Below, piece after piece: positions 41,342 through 50,425 of a stretch of 64,000 nucleotides of DNA. The stretch's first letter is position 1; each line of letters starts with the position of its first letter. The DNA lies in NCBI RefSeq assembly GCF_014646355.1, contig NZ_BMNH01000013.1, positions 1-64,000 on the forward strand. Reading direction: 5' to 3'. This DNA is from Nonomuraea cavernae. Its GTDB lineage: Bacteria; Actinomycetota; Actinomycetes; Streptosporangiales; Streptosporangiaceae. The notes under the pieces are model-generated. The model had not been told where the DNA came from. It saw only the letters and a program-made list of their open reading frames with translations, and searched no databases. The position numbers and the translations under genes were made by a program.

Positions 41342-42664
41342 CTACGCGCGGCCGAGGCGGCGCAGCAGCACATTCGCCGGAACCGGTCTGGCTCCCATCC
41401 GGCGCACGGACTCGGCCACCTCGCGGTCGGAGGAGACCACGGCGATGGCCCGGCCGGGCGGCTCGGCGCGGACGAGCTGGCGGATCAGGTCGTCGGCGAT
41501 CTCGCCGGGCGCGCTGAAGAGCACCCGCACGCCGCGCGGCGCGACGACCTGGACCGGCGCGTTGAGCTCGGCCCCGTCGAAGACCACGGTGACCTCGACC
41601 CGGGTCTGCGCGACCAGCCCGCCGAGCCCGGTCATGAGGCGGTTGCGCTGGTCGGCGAGCGTGAGCGTGCCGTAGCCGGACTTGGTCACGTTGTAGCCGT
41701 CGATGATCAGGTGCACCTGCGGCAGCCCGAGCAGTTGGTCGAGCAGCTGCGGGTCGTCGTCGGACAGCGCGCGGGCGGGGACGCCGCGCACTCCGGGCCG
41801 CTCCCCCGCGACGCCCGCGACCGAGTCGGCGGGCCTGCTGATCGTGGTCGGCAGGGCCAGCTCCCGCCGCAGCCCGGCCGAGGCGTCCTGCAGCGCGTCG
41901 AGCAGCACCCTGACGCGCGCGTCCTCGATGCTGCGGCCTTCGCGGGCGGCCCGGCGCGAGGCTTCGAGCTGTTTCTCCACGTCGGCCAGCCGCTCGCGCA
42001 GCCGGCGCAGCTCGGACTCCCCCGCGTTGCCCGCGGCGGAGGCGGCCGTTCTGGCCTCCTCGGCCGCCTGCTCCATCTCCTCGGCCCGCCGCACGGCGGC
42101 CTTGGCCCGCTCACGGGCCTCGTGAAGCCTGCGGCGCAGGTCGGAGTTCTCCACCCGGGCGGCCTTGATCTGCTCGCGCAGCCGGTCGGCCTCCTCCTTG
42201 GCCGAGCTCTTCTGGGCGACCAGCTGCTCGCGCAGCCGGGTGACGACCTCCTCGCGCTCGGAGCCCTCGGCCGCGACGGCCGACTGCTCCAGGTCGGCCC
42301 GGGCGGCCTCGACCATGTCGGCCCAGCCGGGCGGGCGCGTCAGGTAGGCGGTGGCGGCGACCAGCACGGGATCGGCGGCGGGCGGGACGTTGCCCTCGGC
42401 GAGCGAGGCGACGAGCTCGGGCCAGCCCGCGGTCACCGACTCGGCGACCGCCTCGCGGAACTCCTTGTCGTTCTCCAGCTGGGCGGCGATGGGAGCGCTG
42501 CCCAGCTTGGCGCGCTTGCGCGGGTCGAACTTGGCGATGCCGCGCAACGGCGGCGGCACGGAGACAGGGGGCATCGAACCGAGAACCTGGGCCGCCAGGT
42601 CGACCACATTGAGCCGCACCTGCTCGGGAAGCGGGCGAGACAGGCCTTCACCCGCTGAACTCAT
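41342..42664 (-). CDS. NYN-domain (YacP-like) protein with coiled coil
   Basis: This 440-residue protein ends in an NYN/PIN-like RNase domain (about 285-440). The acidic site is seen in LIIDGYNVTKSGYG, VVFDGAE, and IADDLIRQL with VVSSDREVA. The middle (about 120-235) is a strong coiled coil of Glu/Arg/Ala heptads, and the N-terminal 100 residues are a separate helical domain. NYN domains cleave or bind RNA. The start ATG 42664 follows AAGGGACAGAGG. Homologues sit near trpD/qcr in several actinobacteria; the target RNA is unknown. Confidence 0.82.
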   Translation of the reverse strand: MSSAGEGLSRPLPEQVRLNVVDLAAQVLGSMPPVSVPPPLRGIAKFDPRKRAKLGSAPIAAQLENDKEFREAVAESVTAGWPELVASLAEGNVPPAADPVLVAATAYLTRPPGWADMVEAARADLEQSAVAAEGSEREEVVTRLREQLVAQKSSAKEEADRLREQIKAARVENSDLRRRLHEARERAKAAVRRAEEMEQAAEEARTAASAAGNAGESELRRLRERLADVEKQLEASRRAAREGRSIEDARVRVLLDALQDASAGLRRELALPTTISRPADSVAGVAGERPGVRGVPARALSDDDPQLLDQLLGLPQVHLIIDGYNVTKSGYGTLTLADQRNRLMTGLGGLVAQTRVEVTVVFDGAELNAPVQVVAPRGVRVLFSAPGEIADDLIRQLVRAEPPGRAIAVVSSDREVAESVRRMGARPVPANVLLRRLGRA

Positions 42665-42806
42665 CCTCTGTCCCTTCGTGACATGCCCTTTCAGACAAGG
42701 GTACGGCTGCCGTGTACCTGACCGTAACGGCGACCCTTGCATGGACAAGCGCTTGGTTGAGGTATACGACTCGTACCTGACCCGGTGCTCGCCAAGGAGG
42801 TCCGCC

Positions 42807-43868
42807 GTGACGGAGGAGCTGCGCACATCCACCCGTGACCTGGACGAACTCCGTCACCGGCTGGACGCCTGGCTCCGCCGCCGGATCGGGACCCCGGTCG
42901 CCGTCTCCGAGCTGTCGCGGCCGTCGAGCAACGGCATGTCCAGCGAGACCCTCTTCTTCACCGTCTCCCTCCAGGGACGGCACGGCCGCTGCGTGGCCAG
43001 GCTGGCGCCGTCGGCCGAGGCGGTGCCCGTCTTCCCCTCCTACGATCTGCGCGCCCAGTTCGAGATCATGCGCCTGGCCAGGGAGAAGGCCGGGGTGCCG
43101 GCCCCGAGGACGCTCTGGTTCGAGCCGGATCCGGCGCCGCTCGGCACGCCGTTCTTCGTCATGGAGCGCCTCGACGGACAGGTGCCGCCGGACGTCCTGC
43201 CGTACACGTTCGAGGGCTGGCTGCTGGACGCGGCGCCGGCGCGCAGGCGCGCCCTGCAGGACGCGACGGTGGGGATCGTGGCGGCGCTGCACGATGCCCC
43301 GTTCACGGCGGACGACCTGGGCGTGCTCGGCCGGGGCGGGCTGCGCGCGCACATGGACGCGCAGCGCGCCTACTACACGTGGGCGCACGGCGAGCGGCCC
43401 ATCCCGCTGCTGGAGCGGGCGTTCGACTGGCTGGAGGCGCACTGGCCGGGCGATCCGGGGCCCGACGTGCTGAGCTGGGGCGACGCCCGGATCGGGAATG
43501 TGGTGTACGACGACTTCACCCCGGTGGGGGTGCTCGACTGGGAGATGGCGGCGGTCGGACCACGCGAGCTGGACCTGGCCTGGATGATCTTCCTGCACCG
43601 CTTCTTCCGGGACCTCACCGAGGCGCTGAACATGCCTGGGATTCCAGGTTTCATGGAACGCGACGCCGTTTGCCAGAAGTATCGCGAGCTAACCGGATAC
43701 ACCCCTAAAAACATGGACTTCTACGAGCTGTACGCGGCCCTCCGGCACGGCATCATCATGGCCCGCGTCTGGCAGCGCAGGATCCACTTCGGCGAACAGC
43801 CCAGGCCCGACGACCCCGACGACCTGGTGCTGCACCGGCCCACCCTGGAGCGGATGCTCAGAGGTTAG
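42807..43868 (+). CDS. Aminoglycoside phosphotransferase-family kinase
   Basis: This 353-residue protein has the APH/choline-kinase fold. The catalytic-loop equivalent is LSWGDARIGNVVYDDFTP (Asp, Asn) and the metal Asp is in GVLDWEMAAVGPRELDLAW. The N-lobe contains SSNGMSSETLFFTVS. It resembles the acyl-CoA-dehydrogenase-associated phosphotransferases of actinobacteria more than antibiotic resistance enzymes. The GTG at 42807 has a textbook AAGGAGG six bases upstream. It converges on, and overlaps by 11 bp, the response regulator gene. Confidence 0.83.
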   Translation: MTEELRTSTRDLDELRHRLDAWLRRRIGTPVAVSELSRPSSNGMSSETLFFTVSLQGRHGRCVARLAPSAEAVPVFPSYDLRAQFEIMRLAREKAGVPAPRTLWFEPDPAPLGTPFFVMERLDGQVPPDVLPYTFEGWLLDAAPARRRALQDATVGIVAALHDAPFTADDLGVLGRGGLRAHMDAQRAYYTWAHGERPIPLLERAFDWLEAHWPGDPGPDVLSWGDARIGNVVYDDFTPVGVLDWEMAAVGPRELDLAWMIFLHRFFRDLTEALNMPGIPGFMERDAVCQKYRELTGYTPKNMDFYELYAALRHGIIMARVWQRRIHFGEQPRPDDPDDLVLHRPTLERMLRG

Positions 43869-44508
43869 CGTCGTAGACCAGCAGCGCGATCTGCACCCGG
43901 TTGTTCAGCGCCAGCTTGGTGAAGATGCGCGAGACATGCGCCTTGACCGTCGCCACGCTCATGTAGAGCTCCCGCGCGATCTCCGCGTTGGACCCACCCC
44001 GGCCGACGGCCAGCGCCACCTCCCGCTCCCGCTCGCTGAGCCTGCCGAGCAGGGCGCGGGCCCGGTCGGCCCGGCCGCCCGCGCCGCCCTCGGACACGTG
44101 CGCGATCAGCTGCCGCGTCACCACCGGCGACAGGATCGGCTCGCCCGCCGCCACCTTCCTGATCGCCCCGACCAGCTCGGCCGGCGGGATGTCCTTCAGC
44201 AGGAATCCCGCCGCCCCGGCCCGCAGCGCGCGCAGCACCTGGGCGTCGGCGTGGAACGTGGTGAGCACCAGCACCTCGGGCGGCGCCTTGGTGGCCCGCA
44301 GCCGTTCGGTGGCGGTGAGGCCGTCGACACCGGGCATCCGGATGTCCATCAGCACCACGTCGGGACGGTGCTCGGCCACCAGCGACGGCACCCGCGCCCC
44401 GTCGTCCGCCTCGCCGACGATCGCGAGGTCGGCGGCGCCACCGAGGATCATCGACAGCCCGGCCCGCACGAGCGCGTCGTCGTCCACGATGAGCACCCTG
44501 ATCGTCAC
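43858..44508 (-). CDS. NarL/LuxR family response regulator
   Basis: This 216-residue protein has a receiver domain (VLIVDDDALVRAGLSMIL; phospho-Asp in VVLMDIRMPGVDG; Lys in FLLKDIPP) and a C-terminal LuxR helix-turn-helix (LSEREREVALAVGRGGSNAE, LYMSVATVKAHVSRI). Its GTG start overlaps the histidine kinase stop (GTGA), so the pair is co-translated. Together they may control the divergent FtsX-type ABC exporter. Confidence 0.92.
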   Translation of the reverse strand: MTIRVLIVDDDALVRAGLSMILGGAADLAIVGEADDGARVPSLVAEHRPDVVLMDIRMPGVDGLTATERLRATKAPPEVLVLTTFHADAQVLRALRAGAAGFLLKDIPPAELVGAIRKVAAGEPILSPVVTRQLIAHVSEGGAGGRADRARALLGRLSEREREVALAVGRGGSNAEIARELYMSVATVKAHVSRIFTKLALNNRVQIALLVYDANL

Positions 44509-45704
44509 GGCGTCCACGGTAACCACGCTCTCAACCGGAAGTCACCGCCGGGGGCGGCGCCGTACTTCAGCCGGCCGCCCGCGAGCTCGACCCGCTCGAC
44601 CAGCCCGATCAGCCCGGCTCCCGCGCCGGGGATGCGCGAGCTCTGCTGGGCCCGGAGCGGATTGCGCACCTCGACCGTCAGGCCCTCGCCGGGCGCGCCC
44701 GACACGGTGACGGTGACCGGCGACCCGCCCGCGTGCTTGCGGGCGTTGGTGAGCGCCTCCTGCACCACGCGGTAGGCGTTGCGGCCGAGCCCCTGCGGCA
44801 CCTGCGGTGGATCGGCCCCGGTCATCGACAGCGTCACCTCCATGCCCGCCCGCCGGCACTCCTCGACCAGCGCGGGCAGGTCGCCGAGCGTGGGCTGGGG
44901 CCGGTCGGGCACCGGGTCGTCCGGCGCGGAGGAGGGATGGCGCAGCACGCCGATCACCTCGCGCAGGTCCTGCAGCGCCAGGTGGGCGCTGTCCCGGATC
45001 GCGCCCGCCGCCCGGGCGATCTCCTCGGCGGGGGCGTCGGGCCGGAACTCCAGGGCGCCCGCGTGCAGGCTGAGCATCGAGATGCGGTGCGCCAGCACGT
45101 CGTGCATCTCCCTCGCGATCCGCTCACGCTCCAGCCGCCTGGCCTCCCCGGCCGCGATGGCGGCGCGCTGCCTGAGCGACCACACCAGCTGCCGCCTGGC
45201 CCGCACCACGATGCCCCACGCGAACACGGTCAGCACGATGGCCACCCCGAGGACCAGCTCTCCGGCCCGGCCGAGCTCGGGATCGGGCCTGAGCAGTACG
45301 TACGGCACCAGCATGACCAGGTTGAACAGGGCGAACGGGCCGGAGATCCGGAACGGCCGGTGGACGGCCACCGTGAACAGGCCGACCACCGCGGCCCCGC
45401 CGACCAGCGCCAGGCAGGACGAGAGCGCGGTGACGACGAGCGCGAACCCGAGCGGCCACCTGCGCCGCAGCCACACCGCCGCGCACGCCAGCACGCCGGC
45501 GACCTGCTCGACGACCACCAGTGGGCCCGGCACGCCGGGCAGCTCGGACGCGGTCAGCAGGGTGATGCCGCAGGCGGCGACGAACATCGCGAGGTCGACG
45601 ATCCAGTCGCGCGTCGAGCGCCGGGCCGGCCTGCCGTCCGTGTCGTCGCCCAGCAGGACGGAGGGCAGCGCCCAGTGGTATTCGTGCTCGCGCCGCTCGG
45701 TCAC
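44505..45704 (-). CDS. NarL-type sensor histidine kinase
   Basis: This 399-residue kinase has an N-terminal region of about six membrane helices (residues about 35-170). A short coil leads to the HisKA_3 phospho-acceptor His in EREMHDVLAHRISML, and then the ATPase domain (AYRVVQEALTNARKHA, GAGAGLIGLVERVELAGG). There is no extracellular sensor domain, typical of intramembrane-sensing kinases paired with ABC exporters against envelope stress. The GTG at 45704 is the favoured start. Confidence 0.9.
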   Translation of the reverse strand: MTERREHEYHWALPSVLLGDDTDGRPARRSTRDWIVDLAMFVAACGITLLTASELPGVPGPLVVVEQVAGVLACAAVWLRRRWPLGFALVVTALSSCLALVGGAAVVGLFTVAVHRPFRISGPFALFNLVMLVPYVLLRPDPELGRAGELVLGVAIVLTVFAWGIVVRARRQLVWSLRQRAAIAAGEARRLERERIAREMHDVLAHRISMLSLHAGALEFRPDAPAEEIARAAGAIRDSAHLALQDLREVIGVLRHPSSAPDDPVPDRPQPTLGDLPALVEECRRAGMEVTLSMTGADPPQVPQGLGRNAYRVVQEALTNARKHAGGSPVTVTVSGAPGEGLTVEVRNPLRAQQSSRIPGAGAGLIGLVERVELAGGRLKYGAAPGGDFRLRAWLPWTP

Positions 45705-45778
45705 GGGTACTGAGGTTACGGGCCGCGCCGGGCCGCCGACAGCGACCAAAGTCGATGCCGCGTTCCGCCGGACGTGGC

Positions 45779-45841
45779 GAGCCGCGGGATTCCTGTCGAT
45801 TGCCCATGCCCCTGCGCTGGACAAGCGGAATCTCGCGGCTC
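45779..45841. repeat. 15-bp inverted repeat with a 33-nt loop
   Basis: GAGCCGCGGGATTCC (45779-45793) and GGAATCTCGCGGCTC (45827-45841) are complementary at 14 of 15 positions. They lie between the divergent histidine kinase and ABC exporter operons. They could be a terminator-like structure or the remnant of a small mobile element. Confidence 0.6.
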
Positions 45842-45880
45842 AGTGCTTGCCCCATTGAGGCTATGAGCCGCACTTGCAAG

Positions 45881-45894
45881 GCGGTTGCAACCGC
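45881..45894. promoter_or_regulatory. 14-bp palindrome upstream of the ABC exporter operon
   Basis: GCGGTTGCAACCGC is a perfect palindrome, and TTGCAA also occurs 11 bp earlier (45874). It lies 30 bp before the first exporter gene and between divergent operons, so it may be the response regulator's binding site. Confidence 0.5.
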
Positions 45895-45923
45895 GTTGAC
45901 CGTTGACGTCAAGAGCGCGGCTG

Positions 45924-46583
45924 ATGGATGATCCGCGCGTGATCTTCGGAACAGCGCTCTCCTGCGAGGCCCTGAGCTGCCGCGCGGGCGGCCGGACGAT
46001 CATCGAAGATCTCTCGCTGGAGCTGGCCGAGGGTGAGCGGGTGGCCCTGATGGGGCCGTCGGGTTCCGGCAAGACGACCCTCCTCACCACGCTGGCCGGG
46101 CTGCTCCCGCCGGCGTCGGGCCGCGTCCTGGTGCGCGGCGTCCCACTGGACGAACGACCGGGGCTGCGCGCCGGGCTGGCCCTGGTCTTCCAGTCGTACG
46201 GCCTGCTGAGCCTCCTCACCGCGGCCGAGAACATCGAGGTGACCCTGCGGGCCGCCGGCCATCGCCCCAAAGAGGCCGTGCGGGCGGCGGCCGCGGCGCT
46301 GGAGCGGCTGCGGGTGGCCCGGTTCGCCGACCATCTGGTCGAGGAGCTGTCCGGCGGCCAGCAGCAGCGCGTGGCCGTGGCCAGGGCGCTGGCGCTGCGC
46401 CCCCAGGTGCTGCTGGCCGACGAGCCGACGGCCGAGCAGGACCCCACGCACCGTGCGGCCGTGCTCGACGAGCTGCTCGCGGTGACCGGCGACGGCACCA
46501 CGCTGGTGATCGCCACGCACGACCCCGAGGTGGCCGGGCGCTGCGACCGGGTGATCGAGCTGCGCGAGACGGCGCGCCGATGA
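45924..46583 (+). CDS. ABC transporter ATPase (LolD/MacB type), first copy
   Basis: This 219-residue ATPase has Walker A MGPSGSGKTT, Q-loop VFQSYGLLSLLTAAEN, signature LSGGQQQRVAVARA, Walker B VLLADEPTAEQD and H-loop ATHD. It belongs to the LolD/MacB group that drives FtsX-type permeases. ATG 45924 is used; GTG 45939 is an alternative. It overlaps the second ATPase gene by 4 bp. Confidence 0.9.
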   Translation: MDDPRVIFGTALSCEALSCRAGGRTIIEDLSLELAEGERVALMGPSGSGKTTLLTTLAGLLPPASGRVLVRGVPLDERPGLRAGLALVFQSYGLLSLLTAAENIEVTLRAAGHRPKEAVRAAAAALERLRVARFADHLVEELSGGQQQRVAVARALALRPQVLLADEPTAEQDPTHRAAVLDELLAVTGDGTTLVIATHDPEVAGRCDRVIELRETARR

Positions 46584-47392
46584 GCGCGGTGCGCTGCGAC
46601 GGCATCGTGCAGATCTACACGGCCCAGGACGTCGAGGTCGTCGCGCTGCGCGACGTGGACCTGGTCATCGATCCGGGCGAGACGGTGGCGCTGCTCGGCC
46701 CGTCCGGCGCGGGCAAGTCGACCCTGCTGTGGCTGCTGGCCGGGCTGCTGCGGCCGAGCGCCGGGCGACTCTGGCTCGACGGCGTCGAGGTGGGCCGCCT
46801 CGACCAGCGCAGGCTCGACCGGCTGCGCTCCACGCACATCGGCATGGTCCTGCAGAACCCCGCCCGCAATGTGATCGGCTACCTGTCGGCCGCCCAGAAC
46901 GTCGCGTTCGCCCAGCGCGCGGTCAGGACCGACCGGCGCAGGGTGCGCGACCTGCTGACCAGGGTGGGCCTCGGCGACATGGGCGCCCGGCCGGCCGGGC
47001 GCATGTCGGGCGGCGAGCAGCAGCGCCTGGCCGTGGCCGTCGCCCTGGCCAACGCGCCCCGGCTGCTGCTGGCCGACGAGCCCACCAGCCAGCTCGACGC
47101 CGGCTCGGGCGCGCGGGTGATCGACCTGATCAAGGACGCGGCGGAGCGGGACGGCACGACCGCCGTGGTGGTCACCCACGACGTCGCGGTCAGCGAGGCT
47201 CTGAGCCGTACCGTGACCATCAGGGACGGCCGGGTCGGCGCGGAGGGCAGACGCGGCGAGGACTTCGTGGTCGTGGGCCGGGAGGGCGCGGTGCAGGTGC
47301 CGCCCGAGTACCATCACCTGCTGCCGCCCGGCTCGATGGCCAGAATCGAGCCGATCGAGGACGGCGTCGTGCTGCGGAGGACCGACACGTGA
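46580..47392 (+). CDS. ABC transporter ATPase (LolD/MacB type), second copy
   Basis: This 270-residue ATPase has Walker A GPSGAGKST, signature MSGGEQQRLAVAVA, Walker B LLLADEPTSQLD and H-loop VTHD, and a C-terminal extension of about 45 residues. With the first ATPase it gives the permease two unequal ATP sites. It overlaps both neighbours by 4 bp (ATGA, GTGA). Confidence 0.9.
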   Translation: MSAVRCDGIVQIYTAQDVEVVALRDVDLVIDPGETVALLGPSGAGKSTLLWLLAGLLRPSAGRLWLDGVEVGRLDQRRLDRLRSTHIGMVLQNPARNVIGYLSAAQNVAFAQRAVRTDRRRVRDLLTRVGLGDMGARPAGRMSGGEQQRLAVAVALANAPRLLLADEPTSQLDAGSGARVIDLIKDAAERDGTTAVVVTHDVAVSEALSRTVTIRDGRVGAEGRRGEDFVVVGREGAVQVPPEYHHLLPPGSMARIEPIEDGVVLRRTDT

Positions 47393-50343
47393 TCCTGCGC
47401 GGCCTGTGGGAGCGCCGGGCGCTCGCGTTGATCGTCCTGCTCATCGCCGTCGTGCCGATCGCGACGGCCGCCGTCGGGCCCGTCTACACGGCCGCCGCGC
47501 GCACCACGATCGTCCGGAACGCGATCGACACCGCGCCCGCCGAGGGACGCGGCTGGCGCTACGCCACCACCGGCCTCGATGTGAAGGGCAGCGTGGCCGC
47601 GTTCGTGGCGGGCGCCGGCTTCACCACCCCGCCCGTGTTCGGCATGGAGACCACCAGCGGCCGTCCCGGTGACGAGCGCGTCCTCCCGCTGATGTGGCAG
47701 GAAGGCCAGTGCGAGCACCTGCCGAGGGCCGTCGGCCGCTGCCCCGCGGCGAGCGGGGAGGTGCTGGCCTCCGAGGCGTCCGGGTTCAAGGTGGGCGACG
47801 AGGTGCTGCTGTCGTCGATCGTCACCAGCGACCCCGACACCGGCAAGCTCGTGCCCGCCCCCCTGCGCGTGGTGGGCCTCTACCGGCCCGGCCCGGCGGA
47901 CGACACGTACTGGTTCGGCCGGACACTGTTCGGCACCGGACGGACCGACGCGCTGTTCACCGTGCCGCAGACCCGCTTCGACACCCACGCGCTCGGCTCC
48001 CGCTGGACCGACTACGGCATCGTCTACGCCGACCCGCGCCGGCTCACCGGCGCCGACCTCGGCACGCTGGCGCGCATGCAGGCCGCCGCCGAGGCGGCGG
48101 GCCGCGACACCGACGACATCGTCTTCTCGCGCATGGCCGACACCCTGAAGGCGATGACCGCGCAGACCGACGCGCTGGACGTGCCGGCGTTGCTGGTCGT
48201 CGCCCAGCTGGTGGGCCTGGGCTGGCTGCTGCTGTTCCAGACCGTGGGCGACCTGGTGAGAGCGCGGGGCCCGGAGATCGCGCTGGCCCGGTTGCGCGGT
48301 CACGGCAGGCTGCGGGTCTGGCTGTTCGCGCTGGCGGAGCCGCTGCTGCTGCTGGCCACGGCGGTTCCGCTGGGCCTCGTGCTCGGACGGGTGGCGGCGG
48401 GGCTGATGATCGGCGCCCTGCTCCCCCGGGACATCCCGGTCGACCTTCCGCCCGAGACGTTCGCGGCCGGCATCGCCGCCACGCTGGGCGGCGTGCTCGC
48501 CGCCGCGTTCGCGGCCTACCGCACGGCCACGCGCCCGGTCACCGAGGAGTGGCGCCGCACCCCGCGCGGGAGCGCCCGGGGGTGGGTGCTGGACGCCGTC
48601 GTGCTGGCGGTCGCCGCGGTCGGGCTGGTCGAGCTGCTGGCGGCCGGGGTGATCACGGACGTGTCCGGCCAGAGTTCGAGCGCGCTGGCCGTGCCCGGCC
48701 TGCTCGCGCTCGGGACGGGGCTGCTCGCCGGGCGGGCGCTGCCGTTGCTGAGCCGGCGGCTGTTCGGACTGACCAGGCGGTACGGCGGGATCGGGCCGTT
48801 CCTCGCGCTGCGGCAGGTCGCCCGGGGCCCGGTCACCGCGGGCAGTGTGATCGTGCTCGGCAGCGCGTTCGGGCTGGCCACCTTCGCCGTGTCGGCCTGG
48901 ACGGCCACGCAGGGCGACTACCGCCAGGTCGCGGCGTTCCACAACGGCGCCCCCACGGCCCTGACCATCCGCCCGATGGAGCCGCGCGCGCTGACCGCTG
49001 CCCTCGACAAGGCCGACCCGACCGCCACGCTGGCCGCGCCCGTGATCAAGCTGCCCGGCCCGCCGCAGCTGGTCGCGACCGACCCCGTACGACTGGCGAT
49101 GGTCGGCCACTGGGACCCCGAGCTGGCCGGCGGCACCTCGCTGGCCAAGGCCGCCGCCGCGCTGACCGGCACCCGATCTCCGCGCGTGTGGCTGCGCGGC
49201 CACCGGTTACGCGTGAGCCTGCGCCACGACCGGCCGCCCGATGGCTACACCTCGCGACTGCGCGTCACCCTGCGGATCCCCGGTGAGGCGGAGCCGGTGG
49301 CGGTCCCCCTGGGGCTGCTGCGCGGGGCGAAGGGCGGCGACTACGCCTGGAACCTGCCTCCCGCCTGCGCCGACTCCCCGTGCGAGCTGCGCGCCGTGCA
49401 CGTGGAACTGATCGGCCCGCCGGACCAGGAGGCGAGCCCCTTCCTGCAGCTCCAGGTCACCGGGCTGGCCGTACGCGACGCGGGCGGCTGGACCACCCTG
49501 GACCCACCGGCCTGGACCGTGGACGGCGACCCGGCACGGACCGACGGCGGTTTCACCGCCTCCACGATCGACAACCAGACCCTGCGCCCGGCCACACACG
49601 GCGGCGTGCTGCCCGCGATCGTGGTCGGCGCGACGGACGGGCGGCTGTCGCCGGGGCTCGACCAGTTGTTCGCCGTACCCTCCGAACGGGTCGCCAACGC
49701 CGTCGCGGCCCCCGGTCTCGACGGCCCGGGCGTCCTGGTCGACCTGGAGGAGGCCGACCGGATCGCCTACGGCGTGCACGCCGGAGCGACGTACGAGATC
49801 TGGACGACCGCGGCCGACCCGACCGCGCTGGAGCGGGCGCTGCGCGAGCAGGGCGTCACCGTCGTGTCGGCGCGGACGGTGGACGATCTCGTGGCGGGCT
49901 ACGCCGGCGAGGGGCCAGGGCTGGCGCTCACGCTGCTGCTGGTGTCCGCCCTGGCCGCGGCGGCGCTGGCGCTCGGCCGGACCGTCCTCGCGCTGCACAC
50001 GGCGGCCCGGCGGCGCGGCTACGAGCTGGCCGCGCTTGAGGCGTCCGGCGCGCGCGTGGCGGCGCTGCGTCTGTCCCTGATGCTGGAGCAGGTCATCACG
50101 ATGGCGGCGGGCACGCTGGCCGGGCTGGCGGCCGGGCTGCTCGCGGCCCGGGTCGCGCTGTCGCGGGTGCCGCAGTTCGCGCGACCGCCGCTCACCCCGC
50201 CGCTGCCGCACGAGATCGCGCCCGGCCCGGTCGCGCTCGTCATCGGCGCCGCGCTGCTGGCCAGCCTGCTCGCGGCGGCCGTCGTCTCCGAGTCGCTGCT
50301 GCGCGGGGTCAAGGTCGAGCGCCTGCGCGACGCCCAGTCCTGA
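47389..50343 (+). CDS. FtsX-like ABC transporter permease (large)
   Basis: This 984-residue permease begins with a membrane helix (LALIVLLIAVVPIATAAVG) and a large extracellular domain (about 35-260). A first FtsX block follows (about 265-470, with AYRTATRPVTEEWRR), then a second extracellular region and a C-terminal FtsX block (about 830-984). Two FtsX blocks in one chain allow it to work as a monomer with the two ATPases. Such pumps export peptides or lipoproteins or transmit mechanical signals. The adjacent kinase pair suggests envelope-stress control. Confidence 0.88.
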   Translation: MILRGLWERRALALIVLLIAVVPIATAAVGPVYTAAARTTIVRNAIDTAPAEGRGWRYATTGLDVKGSVAAFVAGAGFTTPPVFGMETTSGRPGDERVLPLMWQEGQCEHLPRAVGRCPAASGEVLASEASGFKVGDEVLLSSIVTSDPDTGKLVPAPLRVVGLYRPGPADDTYWFGRTLFGTGRTDALFTVPQTRFDTHALGSRWTDYGIVYADPRRLTGADLGTLARMQAAAEAAGRDTDDIVFSRMADTLKAMTAQTDALDVPALLVVAQLVGLGWLLLFQTVGDLVRARGPEIALARLRGHGRLRVWLFALAEPLLLLATAVPLGLVLGRVAAGLMIGALLPRDIPVDLPPETFAAGIAATLGGVLAAAFAAYRTATRPVTEEWRRTPRGSARGWVLDAVVLAVAAVGLVELLAAGVITDVSGQSSSALAVPGLLALGTGLLAGRALPLLSRRLFGLTRRYGGIGPFLALRQVARGPVTAGSVIVLGSAFGLATFAVSAWTATQGDYRQVAAFHNGAPTALTIRPMEPRALTAALDKADPTATLAAPVIKLPGPPQLVATDPVRLAMVGHWDPELAGGTSLAKAAAALTGTRSPRVWLRGHRLRVSLRHDRPPDGYTSRLRVTLRIPGEAEPVAVPLGLLRGAKGGDYAWNLPPACADSPCELRAVHVELIGPPDQEASPFLQLQVTGLAVRDAGGWTTLDPPAWTVDGDPARTDGGFTASTIDNQTLRPATHGGVLPAIVVGATDGRLSPGLDQLFAVPSERVANAVAAPGLDGPGVLVDLEEADRIAYGVHAGATYEIWTTAADPTALERALREQGVTVVSARTVDDLVAGYAGEGPGLALTLLLVSALAAAALALGRTVLALHTAARRRGYELAALEASGARVAALRLSLMLEQVITMAAGTLAGLAAGLLAARVALSRVPQFARPPLTPPLPHEIAPGPVALVIGAALLASLLAAAVVSESLLRGVKVERLRDAQS

Positions 50344-50425
50344 GAGCCGGCGCCGCGGCTCGGCGGGCACCGGTCATGGGGGCGGAAGGCGCAACTGTCG
50401 GTCCTTCTCTCTAGGGTCTTGGTTC

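Noticed and set aside
42807..43868. Aminoglycoside resistance phosphotransferase
   Set aside because: The fold matches, but the sequence resembles the general phosphotransferase family. No resistance context is present.
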